Below are positions 45,836 to 54,094 of a stretch of 64,000 nt of DNA, one piece after another. Source of the stretch: Tabrizicola soli (GTDB lineage: Bacteria; Pseudomonadota; Alphaproteobacteria; Rhodobacterales; Rhodobacteraceae); NCBI RefSeq assembly GCF_015999335.1, contig NZ_JAEACP010000015.1, positions 44,486 through 108,485 on the forward strand, given 5' to 3'. The notes beneath the pieces were generated by a model that searched no databases, was not told where the DNA came from, and saw only the letters and a list, made by a program, of their open reading frames with translations. The stretch's first letter is position 1; every line of letters starts with the position of its first letter. A program made the position numbers and the translations under genes.

Positions 45836-45836
45836 C

Positions 45837-47015
45837 CTATTCCCCCTGCACCCCACCCTCATCCGCCGCGCCCTGCTCGGCCTCGATCTTGCGCCAGGCG
45901 GCGACGTTGCGGTTGTGCTCCTCCAACGTCTCGGCAAAGGCATGCCCCCCGCTGCCATCGGCTACGAAGAACAGATAGTCCGTCCGGTCCGGGTTCAGCG
46001 CCGCCCGGATCGCCTCGGCGCCGGGGTTGGCGATCGGGGTCGGCGGCAGCCCGTCGATCACATAGGTGTTGTAGGGCGTCTCGCGCCGCAGCTCGCTCTG
46101 CCGCAGGCCTCGGCCCAGCACGCCCTCGCCCTTGGTGATGCCATAGATCACCGTCGGGTCGGTCTGCAGCCGCATCCCCTGCGCCAGGCGGTTGAGGAAG
46201 ACGCTCGCCACCCGGCCCCGCTCCTCGGCGATGCCGGTCTCCTTCTCGACGATCGAGGCCATGATCAGCGCCTCTTCCGGCGTGTCATAGGGCAGGCCCT
46301 GGGCCCGTTTCTCCCAGGCCTCCGCCAGGATCGCGGACTGGCGCGCGGTCATCTCGGCGATCAGCGCCCCGCGCTCGGTCCCGCGCACCGGCTCGTAGCC
46401 GCCGGGCGCCAGCGTGCCCTCGGGCGGCACGGTCTCCAGCGAGCCCTGCAGGAAATCCGCCTTCTTCAGCGCATCCACCACCTGCCAGCTGGTCACGCCC
46501 TCGGCCACCGTCACCCGGAAGACCAGCGCCGGATCATCCGCGACCTCCAGGTATTCCGGCGGCAAAGCCTCCACCCCGGCATCGAAGCGCGCCACCTCGA
46601 CATAGGCGTTCGAGGTCAGGTCCAGCTCGCTCAGCACCACATCGGCCCTGGCCACCCCGATGCGGAAGTTCAGATCCCGCCCGCAGGTCGACTTGCCGGT
46701 GGCGGTGATCGCCTCCAGCACCTGTTCCATGCTCGCCCCCGCCGGGACCATGTAACTCCCGAACTTCAGGTTCCCCGCCCGGTCGGCATATTCCGCCCCG
46801 ATGCGGAAGATCCGCGCATCGGTGATCGCGCCCCGCTCCTCCAGGTTGCGGCTGACGGCGGACAGCGACGCCCCCCGCTCCACCTGCAGGCAGATCGGCC
46901 CGGCCAGCGGCCCCGGCTTCACGAACTCGTTCCGCCCCCAGGCCACCAGCGCCGCCAGCGCGATCAGGATCACGATGAACAGCGTCAGCGCGTTCGAGGC
47001 GACGGACCGCCACAT
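45837..47015 (-). CDS. mltG: Endolytic murein transglycosylase MltG
   Basis: A protein of 392 residues. One N-terminal membrane helix (about 8-26) is followed by a LysM-like part (VERGASLSAVSRNLEERGAI in pieces, about 46-65) and the YceG/MltG domain. The catalytic Glu is in SIVEKETG (about 257), then FLNRLAQGMRLQTDPTV and YNTYVIDGLPPTPIANPG in pieces. It cuts nascent glycan strands and sets their length. It follows fabF after 3 nt, so both are in one operon. The stop borders the GTA promoter region. Confidence 0.94.
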   Translation of the reverse strand: MWRSVASNALTLFIVILIALAALVAWGRNEFVKPGPLAGPICLQVERGASLSAVSRNLEERGAITDARIFRIGAEYADRAGNLKFGSYMVPAGASMEQVLEAITATGKSTCGRDLNFRIGVARADVVLSELDLTSNAYVEVARFDAGVEALPPEYLEVADDPALVFRVTVAEGVTSWQVVDALKKADFLQGSLETVPPEGTLAPGGYEPVRGTERGALIAEMTARQSAILAEAWEKRAQGLPYDTPEEALIMASIVEKETGIAEERGRVASVFLNRLAQGMRLQTDPTVIYGITKGEGVLGRGLRQSELRRETPYNTYVIDGLPPTPIANPGAEAIRAALNPDRTDYLFFVADGSGGHAFAETLEEHNRNVAAWRKIEAEQGAADEGGVQGE

Positions 47016-47018
47016 GCC

Positions 47019-48278
47019 TCAGCGCACCTTGCCCAGGACAAGGCTCGCATTGGTGCCGCCGAAGCCGAAGCTGTTCGACAGCGCCACGTCGATCCTGCGC
47101 CGCACCGCCTTGTTCGGGGCGAGGTCCAGCTTCGGCGTCACCGCCGGGTTGTCCAGGTTGATCGTCGGCGGCGCCACCTGGTCGCGGATCGCCAGCACGC
47201 AGAAGATCGCCTCCACCGCGCCCGCCGCCCCCAGCAGGTGCCCGATGGACGACTTCGTCGAGGACATGGTCGTATTCGACGCCGCGTCGCCCAGAAGCCG
47301 CTCCACCGCGCCCAGTTCGATGGTGTCGGCCATCGTGCTGGTGCCATGCGCGTTGATATAGTCGATGTCCGAAGGCTGCAGCCCGGCCCGCTTCAGCGCC
47401 GCCGCCATCGAGCGGAACCCGCCGTCCCCGTCCTCGCTCGGCGCGGTGATGTGGTAGGCGTCGCCCGACAGGCCATAGCCCAGCACCTCGCAATAGATCT
47501 TCGCGCCGCGCGCCCTGGCGTGCTCGTATTCCTCCAGCACCACCACCCCGGCCCCCTCGCCCATCACGAACCCGTCGCGGTCGGCGTCATAGGGCCGGCT
47601 GGCCTTCTCGGGCACATCCGCCCGCTTGGTCGACAGCGCCTTGCAGGCGTTGAACCCGGCGATGCCGATCTCGCTGATCGGGCTCTCGGTCCCGCCCGCG
47701 ACCATCACGTCGGCATCGCCCCACATGATCAGCCGCGCCGCGTCGCCGATGGCATGCGCCCCGGTCGAGCAGGCCGTGACCACCGCATGGTTCGGACCCT
47801 TGAAACCGAAGCGGATCGAGACCTGACCCGAGACGAGGTTGATCAGCGCCCCCGGGATGAAGAAGGGCGAGACCCGCTTCGGCCCCTTCTCCTTGATCAG
47901 CACCGCCGTCTCGGCGATCGAGTTCAGCCCCCCGATGCCCGAGCCGATCATCACCCCCGTGCGCAGCTTCTCCTCCTCCGAGGGATCTTCCCAGCCCGCA
48001 TCCCGCACGGCCTGCACGGCGGCGGCCATCCCGTAGATGATGAAGTCATCGACCTTGCGCTGCTCCTTCGGCTCCATCCAGTCGTCGGCATTGAAGGTGC
48101 CGTCGCTGCCGTCGCCCATCGGAATCTCGCAGGCGTATTGCGTCACCACGTTCGAGGTGTCGAACTTCGTGATCAGCCCCGCACCCGATTGCCCGGCCAG
48201 CAGGCGGCTCCAGGTCTCCTCCACGCCCGAGGCAAGAGGAGTGACCATTCCCAGGCCGGTGACCACGACGCGACGCAT
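47019..48278 (-). CDS. fabF: 3-oxoacyl-[acyl-carrier-protein] synthase II
   Basis: A condensing enzyme of 419 residues for fatty acid elongation. The Cys-His-His triad is visible as Cys170 (TACSTGAH), His about 310 (NAHGTST) and His about 347 (SSIGHLLGAAG). The N-terminus MRRVVVTGLGMVTPL and the GFGGTNASLV end are standard. acpP, which often precedes fabF, is not next to it; tspO lies upstream instead. Confidence 0.96.
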   Translation of the reverse strand: MRRVVVTGLGMVTPLASGVEETWSRLLAGQSGAGLITKFDTSNVVTQYACEIPMGDGSDGTFNADDWMEPKEQRKVDDFIIYGMAAAVQAVRDAGWEDPSEEEKLRTGVMIGSGIGGLNSIAETAVLIKEKGPKRVSPFFIPGALINLVSGQVSIRFGFKGPNHAVVTACSTGAHAIGDAARLIMWGDADVMVAGGTESPISEIGIAGFNACKALSTKRADVPEKASRPYDADRDGFVMGEGAGVVVLEEYEHARARGAKIYCEVLGYGLSGDAYHITAPSEDGDGGFRSMAAALKRAGLQPSDIDYINAHGTSTMADTIELGAVERLLGDAASNTTMSSTKSSIGHLLGAAGAVEAIFCVLAIRDQVAPPTINLDNPAVTPKLDLAPNKAVRRRIDVALSNSFGFGGTNASLVLGKVR

Positions 48279-48377
48279 GCTGCTCTCCCTTAAGGCAAAG
48301 GCTTTTCAGGGGTGATACACGCCGGTCATTGCCCGCGCAACCTTGGCCAGCCGGCATGGGCGGCAGGGCCCGATGCC

Positions 48378-48875
48378 TCAGCCGTTCGGCGCGCCGCAGT
48401 CCGCCTCTGCGGCTTGGCGATGCGGTCCGGGGTTCAGCCGTACCACCGCCACATTCAGCGCCAGCGAGAAGCTGACCCAGGCGAAATAGGGCAGGAACAT
48501 CCCCGCCGCCCAGCGATCGACCTGGAAGAAGGCCAGCGTCGTGGCCGCCACGGCGACCCACAGCACGGCCAGCACCCCCAGCGCCAGCGCCATCCGGTGC
48601 AACCCGAAGAAGACCGGGGTCCAGAGCGTGTTGAACGTCATCTGCAGCGCCCAGAGCGCGAGCCCCGTCTCCGCCCCGCGAAACCCCGAGGCGCGGGCGG
48701 CGGCGGCGGCCATCAGCAGGTAAAGCGTGGTCCAGACGACCGGAAAGACCCGATCCGGCGGGGTCCAGCGCGGCTTGCGCAAGCGCCGGTACCAGGCGCC
48801 GGGCGGAAACAGCGCGCCCGTCGCCGCCGAGGGGACGCAGGCCGCGAGGAAGATGAAGAAGGATCCGATATCCAT
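48378..48875 (-). CDS. tspO: Tryptophan-rich sensory protein (TspO/MBR family)
   Basis: A membrane protein of 165 residues with five helices. TspO marks are PPGAWYRRLRKPRWTPPDRVFPVVWTTLYLLM in pieces (about 24-55), ALQMTFNTLWTPVFFGLHRMALAL in pieces and PYFAWVSFSLALNVAV near the end. In Rhodobacter TspO affects tetrapyrrole export and photosynthesis gene control. No photosynthesis genes lie in this window, but an isoprenoid gene (idi) is next. About 100 nt separate it from fabF. Confidence 0.92.
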   Translation of the reverse strand: MDIGSFFIFLAACVPSAATGALFPPGAWYRRLRKPRWTPPDRVFPVVWTTLYLLMAAAAARASGFRGAETGLALWALQMTFNTLWTPVFFGLHRMALALGVLAVLWVAVAATTLAFFQVDRWAAGMFLPYFAWVSFSLALNVAVVRLNPGPHRQAAEADCGAPNG

Positions 48876-49025
48876 GACGGCCCCCACCCGCCCCGAAACG
48901 GCCGGAAGAACGATTCCCCTCAACGCCAGATTGTCAAGAGAAGCCCGCGTCTGGCTGCGGAAGTCTTGACGAATGGCTGGGTCCAGGCCGAAATCCACCG
49001 AAAAATATACGAAATCCTAAGAAAA

Positions 49026-49571
49026 TCAATCGCAAGGGCCGGCCGGCCCGAGAATCCGGTCCAGATGCTCGGCCAGATAGATTCGCAACCAGGGCGTGAA
49101 ACGCTCCGGTTCGCGCCGCACCTCTTCCGTCAGTTGGTCAAGCTCGACCCAGCGCACCGCCTCGACCTCCTGCGGATTGGGCCGCACCGGCAGATCCGGC
49201 CCCGCCTCGGCCCGGAAGATCTCGACCAGTTCATGCTCGACCATGCCCCGGCCCACATCGGCCCGGTATTCCACCTGCCCCACATGCCCCAGCGACAGGC
49301 CGCCGATCCCCAGTTCCTCGTCCAGCCGCCGCCCGGCGCAGGCAAGCGCCGTCTCCTCCCAGCGCGGATGGGTGCAGCAGGTATTCGCCCAAAGCCCCGG
49401 TGTGTGATACTTGCCCGCCGCCCGCTTCTGGATCAGCACGCGCGTGCCTTCCAGCACGAAGACCGAGACCGCCTTGTGCCGCAACCCGCGCCGGTGGACC
49501 TCCAGCTTTTCGACCGGCACCAGCCGGCCGTCCACCCAGGCCGGGATCTTCTCCTGCAACGCGCCGTCCAT
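49026..49571 (-). CDS. idi: Isopentenyl-diphosphate delta-isomerase, type I
   Basis: A Nudix-fold enzyme of 181 residues that interconverts IPP and DMAPP. Metal and active-site residues are seen in HRRGLRHKAVSVFVLEG (about 26), LWANTCCTHPRWEE (about 60-72, with the catalytic Cys) and RRLDEELGI. VEHELVEIFRAE holds the catalytic Glu region. The start at 49571 follows GGAGG. It is divergent from the cytochrome c gene, with 171 nt between, and is followed on its strand by tspO 150 nt later. Confidence 0.93.
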   Translation of the reverse strand: MDGALQEKIPAWVDGRLVPVEKLEVHRRGLRHKAVSVFVLEGTRVLIQKRAAGKYHTPGLWANTCCTHPRWEETALACAGRRLDEELGIGGLSLGHVGQVEYRADVGRGMVEHELVEIFRAEAGPDLPVRPNPQEVEAVRWVELDQLTEEVRREPERFTPWLRIYLAEHLDRILGPAGPCD

Positions 49572-49742
49572 CGCCCAGCCCTCCGATGCTTCCCCTCCCC
49601 CTATCGGGCCGCCTGCCCGCCCGGCAAGCCGGAACATCCCGCGCGCTTGTGCGTTTTCCCTCCGGCCGCGGGCCGATACGCCGCCCGCGCCCTGTTCCAT
49701 CCCTCTGGAACTCCAGCGAACCAAGCCCTCGAGGAGGATATC

Positions 49743-50285
49743 ATGCGTTTCACTCTGACGGCCGTCGCCATGGCCAGCCTGGCCGCCCCCGCCCTTGCCC
49801 AGGACGCCCCCACCGGGGATGCCGAGGCCGGGGTCAAGGTCTTCAACCAGTGCCAGACCTGCCATGTGATCGAGAACGAGGCCGGCGAGGTTCTCGCTGG
49901 CAAGACCGCCAAGACCGGGCCGAACCTTTACGGCGTACCGGGCCGGGTGGCGGGCAGCCTGCCCGACTTCAAGTACAGCAAATCCCTCGTGGCCCTCGGC
50001 GAGAAGGGCGTGAAATGGGACGAAGAGCACTTCACGGCCTTCGTCCACGACCCGGCAAAATACCTCAAGGAGGAACTTGGCGACCCAAAAGCGACGACGA
50101 AAATGTCCTTCAAGCTGAAGAAGCCCGAGGATGTCGCGAATGTCTGGGCCTTCATCGTCTCCCTCTCGCCCGCGCCGCCTGCAGACGGGGATGCCGCCCC
50201 GGCCGCCGAAGGTACCGGGACGGAAACCGGCGACGGCGGCTCCGGGACCGGCTCGGAGTCGGACTCGGATTCAGGATCGAACTGA
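49743..50285 (+). CDS. Class I cytochrome c (c2/c550-like) with acidic low-complexity tail
   Basis: A protein of 180 residues. A Sec signal peptide ends near residue 19 (ALAQ). The haem motif is CQTCH (about 36-40), GPNLYGVPGR follows, and the axial Met is probably in TTKMSFKL (about 120). The last 37 residues, after FIVSLSPAPP, are Asp/Gly/Ser/Thr/Glu-rich without structure, similar in idea to the acidic extension of Paracoccus cytochrome c550. It should carry electrons in the periplasm. GAGGAGG precedes the ATG, and a hairpin follows the gene. Confidence 0.9.
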   Translation: MRFTLTAVAMASLAAPALAQDAPTGDAEAGVKVFNQCQTCHVIENEAGEVLAGKTAKTGPNLYGVPGRVAGSLPDFKYSKSLVALGEKGVKWDEEHFTAFVHDPAKYLKEELGDPKATTKMSFKLKKPEDVANVWAFIVSLSPAPPADGDAAPAAEGTGTETGDGGSGTGSESDSDSGSN

Positions 50286-50295
50286 CCCGCGGAGG

Positions 50296-50324
50296 ATCCC
50301 CCGGCGCGAACCGAGCCGGGGGAT
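50296..50324 (+). terminator. Terminator hairpin of the cytochrome c gene
   Basis: A perfect 10-bp stem, ATCCCCCGGC (50296-50305) and GCCGGGGGAT (50315-50324), with a 9-nt loop, begins 10 nt after the cytochrome stop. No T-run. Confidence 0.7.
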
Positions 50325-50391
50325 ACCTGCGGGCCTTAGCGATTCCTTCAAGAATCCCGGCGATCCTGAGCCGGAACGAAGGAGGATCAAG

Positions 50392-50589
50392 ATGGCCGCG
50401 CCCCGCTTCTCGCTTGCAGACGAACTTGCCGAAATCCGCGACGAAATCGCCCGGTTGCAGCGGCGCGAACTCGCGCTCGCCCGGATCGAGCGGGACTTGC
50501 CCGCCATCCCGGTCTTCCGTCCCGGCTGGCCGATCCGGCGTGCCGGGCCCGGGGCCGCGGCGCAACCGGCCGGACAGGTCCACGCCTGA
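50392..50589 (+). CDS. Small hypothetical protein
   Basis: A protein of 65 residues with a very good ribosome site (GGAGGA, 6 nt before the ATG), which is the main reason to call it real. The first half is a charged amphipathic helix (LADELAEIRDEIARLQRRELALARIERDL in pieces) that could form a coiled coil. The second half is Pro/Arg/Gly-rich. No family is known to me. It lies between the cytochrome terminator and the convergent AhpD-like gene, ending 4 nt from it. Confidence 0.65.
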   Translation: MAAPRFSLADELAEIRDEIARLQRRELALARIERDLPAIPVFRPGWPIRRAGPGAAAQPAGQVHA

Positions 50590-50593
50590 CTCC

Positions 50594-50989
50594 TCAGGCC
50601 CGGAACCGCTCGTCCACCGGAACCGACAGCGCCGTGGCCAGGGCATTGGTCTGGCTGGCCAGCGCGATCACCGCCAGAAGCTCGCCATGCTGGGCCGCCG
50701 TCATCCCCTTCGCCTTCGCCGCCGCCGTATGGGAATGGACGCAATAGTCGCATCCATGCGCGGCCGAGACCGCGACATAGACCAACTCCTTGACCAGCGG
50801 GTCCAGCGCGCCCGGCGCCATCACCGCCTGCACCCGCTCCCAGGTCGCCCGCAACAGCGCCGGGTCATGCGCCAGCGCCCGCCAGAAGTTGTTGACGTAA
50901 TCCGTCTGCCGCTTCTCGCGGATGTCAGCGAAGACGGCACGGGCCTCTGCCCCCGCCTCCCCGTCGCCGAGCAGCGGCACCACCGCCAT
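50594..50989 (-). CDS. AhpD/carboxymuconolactone decarboxylase-like peroxidase-related protein
   Basis: A protein of 131 residues. The redox pair is seen as CDYCVHSH (about 82-89) in the AhpD-like arrangement Glu-x-Cys-x-x-Cys-x-x-x-His: VKELVYVAVSAAHGCDYCVHSH in pieces. The helical fold PGALDPLVKELVYVAV is typical. It probably reduces or senses peroxides or an unknown substrate. The start overlaps the stop of the cyclase-family gene, so the two form an operon. Confidence 0.87.
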   Translation of the reverse strand: MAVVPLLGDGEAGAEARAVFADIREKRQTDYVNNFWRALAHDPALLRATWERVQAVMAPGALDPLVKELVYVAVSAAHGCDYCVHSHTAAAKAKGMTAAQHGELLAVIALASQTNALATALSVPVDERFRA

Positions 50990-51804
50990 CAGAGCACCGC
51001 CATGACGCGCGCCGGCCCGCCGGTGCCGGTCTTGTGCTTCGGCGCACCGATGAACACCGTCGCCCCGGTCGCGGGCAACTGGTCCAGGTTCGCGAGGTTC
51101 TCGATCCCGAAGCGCCCGCCGGGCAACCAGCTGAAATGCACTCCGAAATCGGCCGAATTGCCGGGGTCGAGCGACAGCGTGTCCACCCCGATGCAGGCCA
51201 CATCCATCCCCGCCAGCATGTCGGTCGCCGCCTTCGAGAAGCCGGGAAAGGCCAGCTTGCCATCGGCCGTGTTGCGGAACGAGGGATCGCCCAGCTTGGC
51301 CGCCCAGCCCGAATGCATCGCCACGCAGGACCCCGCCGGAATCGCGCCGTTCGCCGAAACCCAGGCCTCGATATCCGCCGGTTCCACCATCGCATTGGCG
51401 TCCCCGGCGGCCTTGGCGGTGATGTCCAGCACGCAAAGCGGGCAGACCAGCCGCTCGGGCGGCAGATCGGCGACCGAGGCGCCGTCCGCGCTGAAATGCA
51501 GCGGCGCGTCGATATGGGTGCCGGTGTGCTCGTAGATCGTGAGCTTCCACAGCTGATAGCCCGATTCGTCGAACTTGACCGCGGGCTCGTACAGGATCCC
51601 CGGATTGCCGTCGAAGGTCGGAAACTCCCCGTCATAGGCATGGGTCAGGTCCACCACCTTGCCCGCCGCCTGCGCCAGCGCGGGCCTTGCCGTGGTCAGG
51701 CCGCTTGCCACCACGGCGGCGGTCGTCGCCGCCGCGCCGGCGAACAGCGCCCGGCGCGACAGCATGGAATTCTTGATGGACTCGATCAGGCAGGCGTCAC
51801 ACAT
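50989..51804 (-). CDS. Exported cyclase-family (kynurenine formamidase-like) hydrolase
   Basis: A protein of 271 residues. The N-terminus holds a twin-arginine-type signal (SRRALFAG at about 16-23, hydrophobic core, ALAQ about 43-46) after a short Cys-bearing leader MCDACLIES. The metal-binding motif HTGTHIDAPLHF (about 93-104) is that of the cyclase/kynurenine formamidase family. DVACIGVDTLSLDPG follows. It would hydrolyse an amide or lactone outside the cytoplasm; the substrate is unknown. Coupled to the AhpD-like gene. Confidence 0.87.
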   Translation of the reverse strand: MCDACLIESIKNSMLSRRALFAGAAATTAAVVASGLTTARPALAQAAGKVVDLTHAYDGEFPTFDGNPGILYEPAVKFDESGYQLWKLTIYEHTGTHIDAPLHFSADGASVADLPPERLVCPLCVLDITAKAAGDANAMVEPADIEAWVSANGAIPAGSCVAMHSGWAAKLGDPSFRNTADGKLAFPGFSKAATDMLAGMDVACIGVDTLSLDPGNSADFGVHFSWLPGGRFGIENLANLDQLPATGATVFIGAPKHKTGTGGPARVMAVL

Positions 51805-51859
51805 GGGGTCTCTCCCTGTTGCGTCAGGCGGTCAGCCTCTCCCCGCAGCCGGCCTTGCG

Positions 51860-53209
51860 TCAAGCCTCTCCCGTCCCGATCACCTGCCGCACGCGCTCCA
51901 CCCCCTCGGCCACCAGCCCCCGGTCGCCCCGCGCCTCGACGTTCAGCCGCAACAGCGGCTCGGTGTTCGAGGCCCGCAGGTTCAAGCGCCAGTCGCCGAA
52001 ATCCAGGCTCAGCCCGTCCGTCCGGTCCTCGCCCCGCGCCAGCGGCCCCAGCGCCGCATGGACCCGGCCCATCATCGCCTCGCGGTCGGTGACGGTGAAA
52101 TTGACCTCGCCCGAGGACGGATGCTCGCGCCGCAGCGCGCCGACCATCTCGTCCAGCGCCTCGCCCTGCGAGACGAGGCCCGCCACCAGAAGCCAGGGGA
52201 TCATCCCCGAATCGCAGGCCATGAAATCGCGGAAATAATGGTGCGCCGACATCTCGCCGCCGTAGACCGCGCCTTCGCGCCGCATCGCCTCCTTCAGGAA
52301 GACATGCCCCGTCGGCGCCAGCACCGACCGCCCCCCGGCCCGCGCCACCGTGTCCTGCACCGCCCAAAGGACGCGCGGATCATGCACGATCGCCGCACCG
52401 GGATGCCGGGCGAGTTCCGCCCGCGCCAGGAGCGCCACCACATGCTCGCCATCGACGAAGCGCCCCGCGCCGTCGAACAGGAAGCAGCGGTCGAAATCGC
52501 CGTCGAAGGCCACCCCCATATCCGCCCCCGCCGCCCGGACCGCCGCCTCGGTGACGGGCCGGTTCTCGGGCAGAAGCGGGTTCGGCACCCCGTTCGGAAA
52601 GGCCCCGTCGGGCTCGTGATGCATCCGCACCAGGTCCAGCCGCGCGCCCCGTGCCCGCAGTCCCTCGGCCAACGCATCCAGCGTCGGCCCCGCCGCCCCG
52701 TTGCCCGCATTGACCAGCACCCGCAGCGGCCCGACCGGCCCGACCAGCCGCGCGACATGCGCCACATAATCCGCGCGTACCGCGCCTGCGTCCTCGACCC
52801 CGCCGCCCGGCAGCCGGTCCGGCTCCTCGGCCGACAATGCCTGCAGCCGGGCAAAACCCGCGTCGGTCAGCGGCACCGCCCCCGCGCCCACCAGCTTCAT
52901 CCCGTTGTAATCGCGCGGATTGTGCGAGGCCGTGACCATGATCCCGCCGCCGGCGCGCAGATGGGCGGTCGCGAAATACATCTCCTCGGTCCCGGCCATC
53001 CCGATGTCCAGCACCCGGACCCCCTGCGCCACCAGCCCCGCCGCCACCGCCCCGGCCAGCGCCGGAGAGCTTTCGCGCGGATCCCGCGCCAGCACGACCG
53101 CCCCGGCCCCGGTCACCCGGGCAAAGGCGCGCGCGATCCGGCAGGCCACGGCCTCGTCGAGGTCGATTCCCAGCCTGCCACGGATGTCATAACGCTTGAA
53201 CGGGTTCAT
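51860..53209 (-). CDS. Phosphomannomutase/phosphoglucomutase
   Basis: An alpha-D-phosphohexomutase of 449 residues. The phosphoserine loop is TASHNP (about 93-98), the metal loop DGDFDR (about 236-241), the sugar loop GGEMSAHHYF (about 318) and the phosphate-binding end RASNTEP (about 415). It interconverts hexose 1- and 6-phosphates for surface polysaccharides. It starts 12 nt after soeC, so it may be read from the sulfite operon, though no functional link is evident. ManB or AlgC type cannot be fixed. Confidence 0.92.
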   Translation of the reverse strand: MNPFKRYDIRGRLGIDLDEAVACRIARAFARVTGAGAVVLARDPRESSPALAGAVAAGLVAQGVRVLDIGMAGTEEMYFATAHLRAGGGIMVTASHNPRDYNGMKLVGAGAVPLTDAGFARLQALSAEEPDRLPGGGVEDAGAVRADYVAHVARLVGPVGPLRVLVNAGNGAAGPTLDALAEGLRARGARLDLVRMHHEPDGAFPNGVPNPLLPENRPVTEAAVRAAGADMGVAFDGDFDRCFLFDGAGRFVDGEHVVALLARAELARHPGAAIVHDPRVLWAVQDTVARAGGRSVLAPTGHVFLKEAMRREGAVYGGEMSAHHYFRDFMACDSGMIPWLLVAGLVSQGEALDEMVGALRREHPSSGEVNFTVTDREAMMGRVHAALGPLARGEDRTDGLSLDFGDWRLNLRASNTEPLLRLNVEARGDRGLVAEGVERVRQVIGTGEA

Positions 53210-53221
53210 GGCGGCAGGGGA

Positions 53222-54094
53222 TCATCCCCGCGCGCCGTAGTAAAGCCCCACGACATGCTCGGCCTCGGCAAAGAACAGCCAGCGCGCCGCCAGCGCCCCG
53301 GCCAGGTGCAGCACCGCCGCCAGCGCGATCGCCCAGGGGCCCAGCGGCAGAAGCAGCACCAGCGCCGGGGCCAGCGCCGCCAGCGCCAGCGCGATCCGCC
53401 GCAGCTTGGCGGCATGTTTCCGCCCCACCACGAAGATCATCTCGCGCTTGAGGTAGCTCCCCGCCGTATGCGCCGGATCCAGGACCGAGGGCACCCCGAG
53501 CCCGCCCAGCCCCGTGGCCGTCCCCAGGCTCTCGCCCGCCTTCGCGAAAGCCCCGTCGCCGACCCGCCAGACCGCCAGCAGCACCGCCCCCAGCGCCAGC
53601 AGCGCCATCGGCGCCCAGGTTTGGTCCGACAGCATCGCTCCCCCGGCCAGCGCGAAGGCCAGGAACATCACCGGCGTCAGCCAATGGTGCCAGCGCGGCA
53701 CCGCCCGGATCTGGGCATAGATCATCGCCGTGGTGCCGACCGTGAGCAGCGCCAGAGCGCCCCCGACCTGCCCCACCACCGCAGGCAGGCCCAGCCCGAA
53801 GATCCCCGCCAGCGCCGCCGGTGCCAGCAGCACCAGCGTCGCGACCGAGGCCCAGGCCTCGCGGCTCAGCCAGCTTGTCCGCCATTGGCTGAAGGCCTTC
53901 AGCGCGTTCTTCGGATTGCCGAGGTGGAAGGTCGAGGCCATCAGCCCCGCCACCGCCAGCCCGTAGCCCAAGCCCCAAAGGAAGAACGCCCCCCAGCCCG
54001 AGGGCTGCACCGCCCCCCAGCCCAGGAAGGCCAGGAAGCCGAAGCCAAGACCCGACAGCGTCGAAAACAGGATGACCGAAGGCGCCGGATGCAT
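53222..54094 (-). CDS. soeC: SoeC-like membrane anchor subunit (DmsC family)
   Basis: A membrane protein of 290 residues with eight predicted helices and the DmsC pattern: STFHLGNPKNALKAFSQWRTSWLSREAW in pieces (about 55-82), and the C-terminal LYYG. It should anchor the SoeAB dimer to the inner face of the membrane and pass electrons to quinone. Its start follows the soeB stop at once. The closest known role, sulfite oxidation in the cytoplasm, is inferred from the gene neighbours; DmsC-like anchors also serve other molybdoenzymes. Confidence 0.85.
   Translation of the reverse strand: MHPAPSVILFSTLSGLGFGFLAFLGWGAVQPSGWGAFFLWGLGYGLAVAGLMASTFHLGNPKNALKAFSQWRTSWLSREAWASVATLVLLAPAALAGIFGLGLPAVVGQVGGALALLTVGTTAMIYAQIRAVPRWHHWLTPVMFLAFALAGGAMLSDQTWAPMALLALGAVLLAVWRVGDGAFAKAGESLGTATGLGGLGVPSVLDPAHTAGSYLKREMIFVVGRKHAAKLRRIALALAALAPALVLLLPLGPWAIALAAVLHLAGALAARWLFFAEAEHVVGLYYGARG

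Noticed and set aside
45915..48293. Very long open frame on the plus strand opposite mltG and fabF
   Set aside because: It is antisense to two clear genes, has no family motif and a His/Arg/Gln-rich composition typical of mirror frames in GC-rich DNA.
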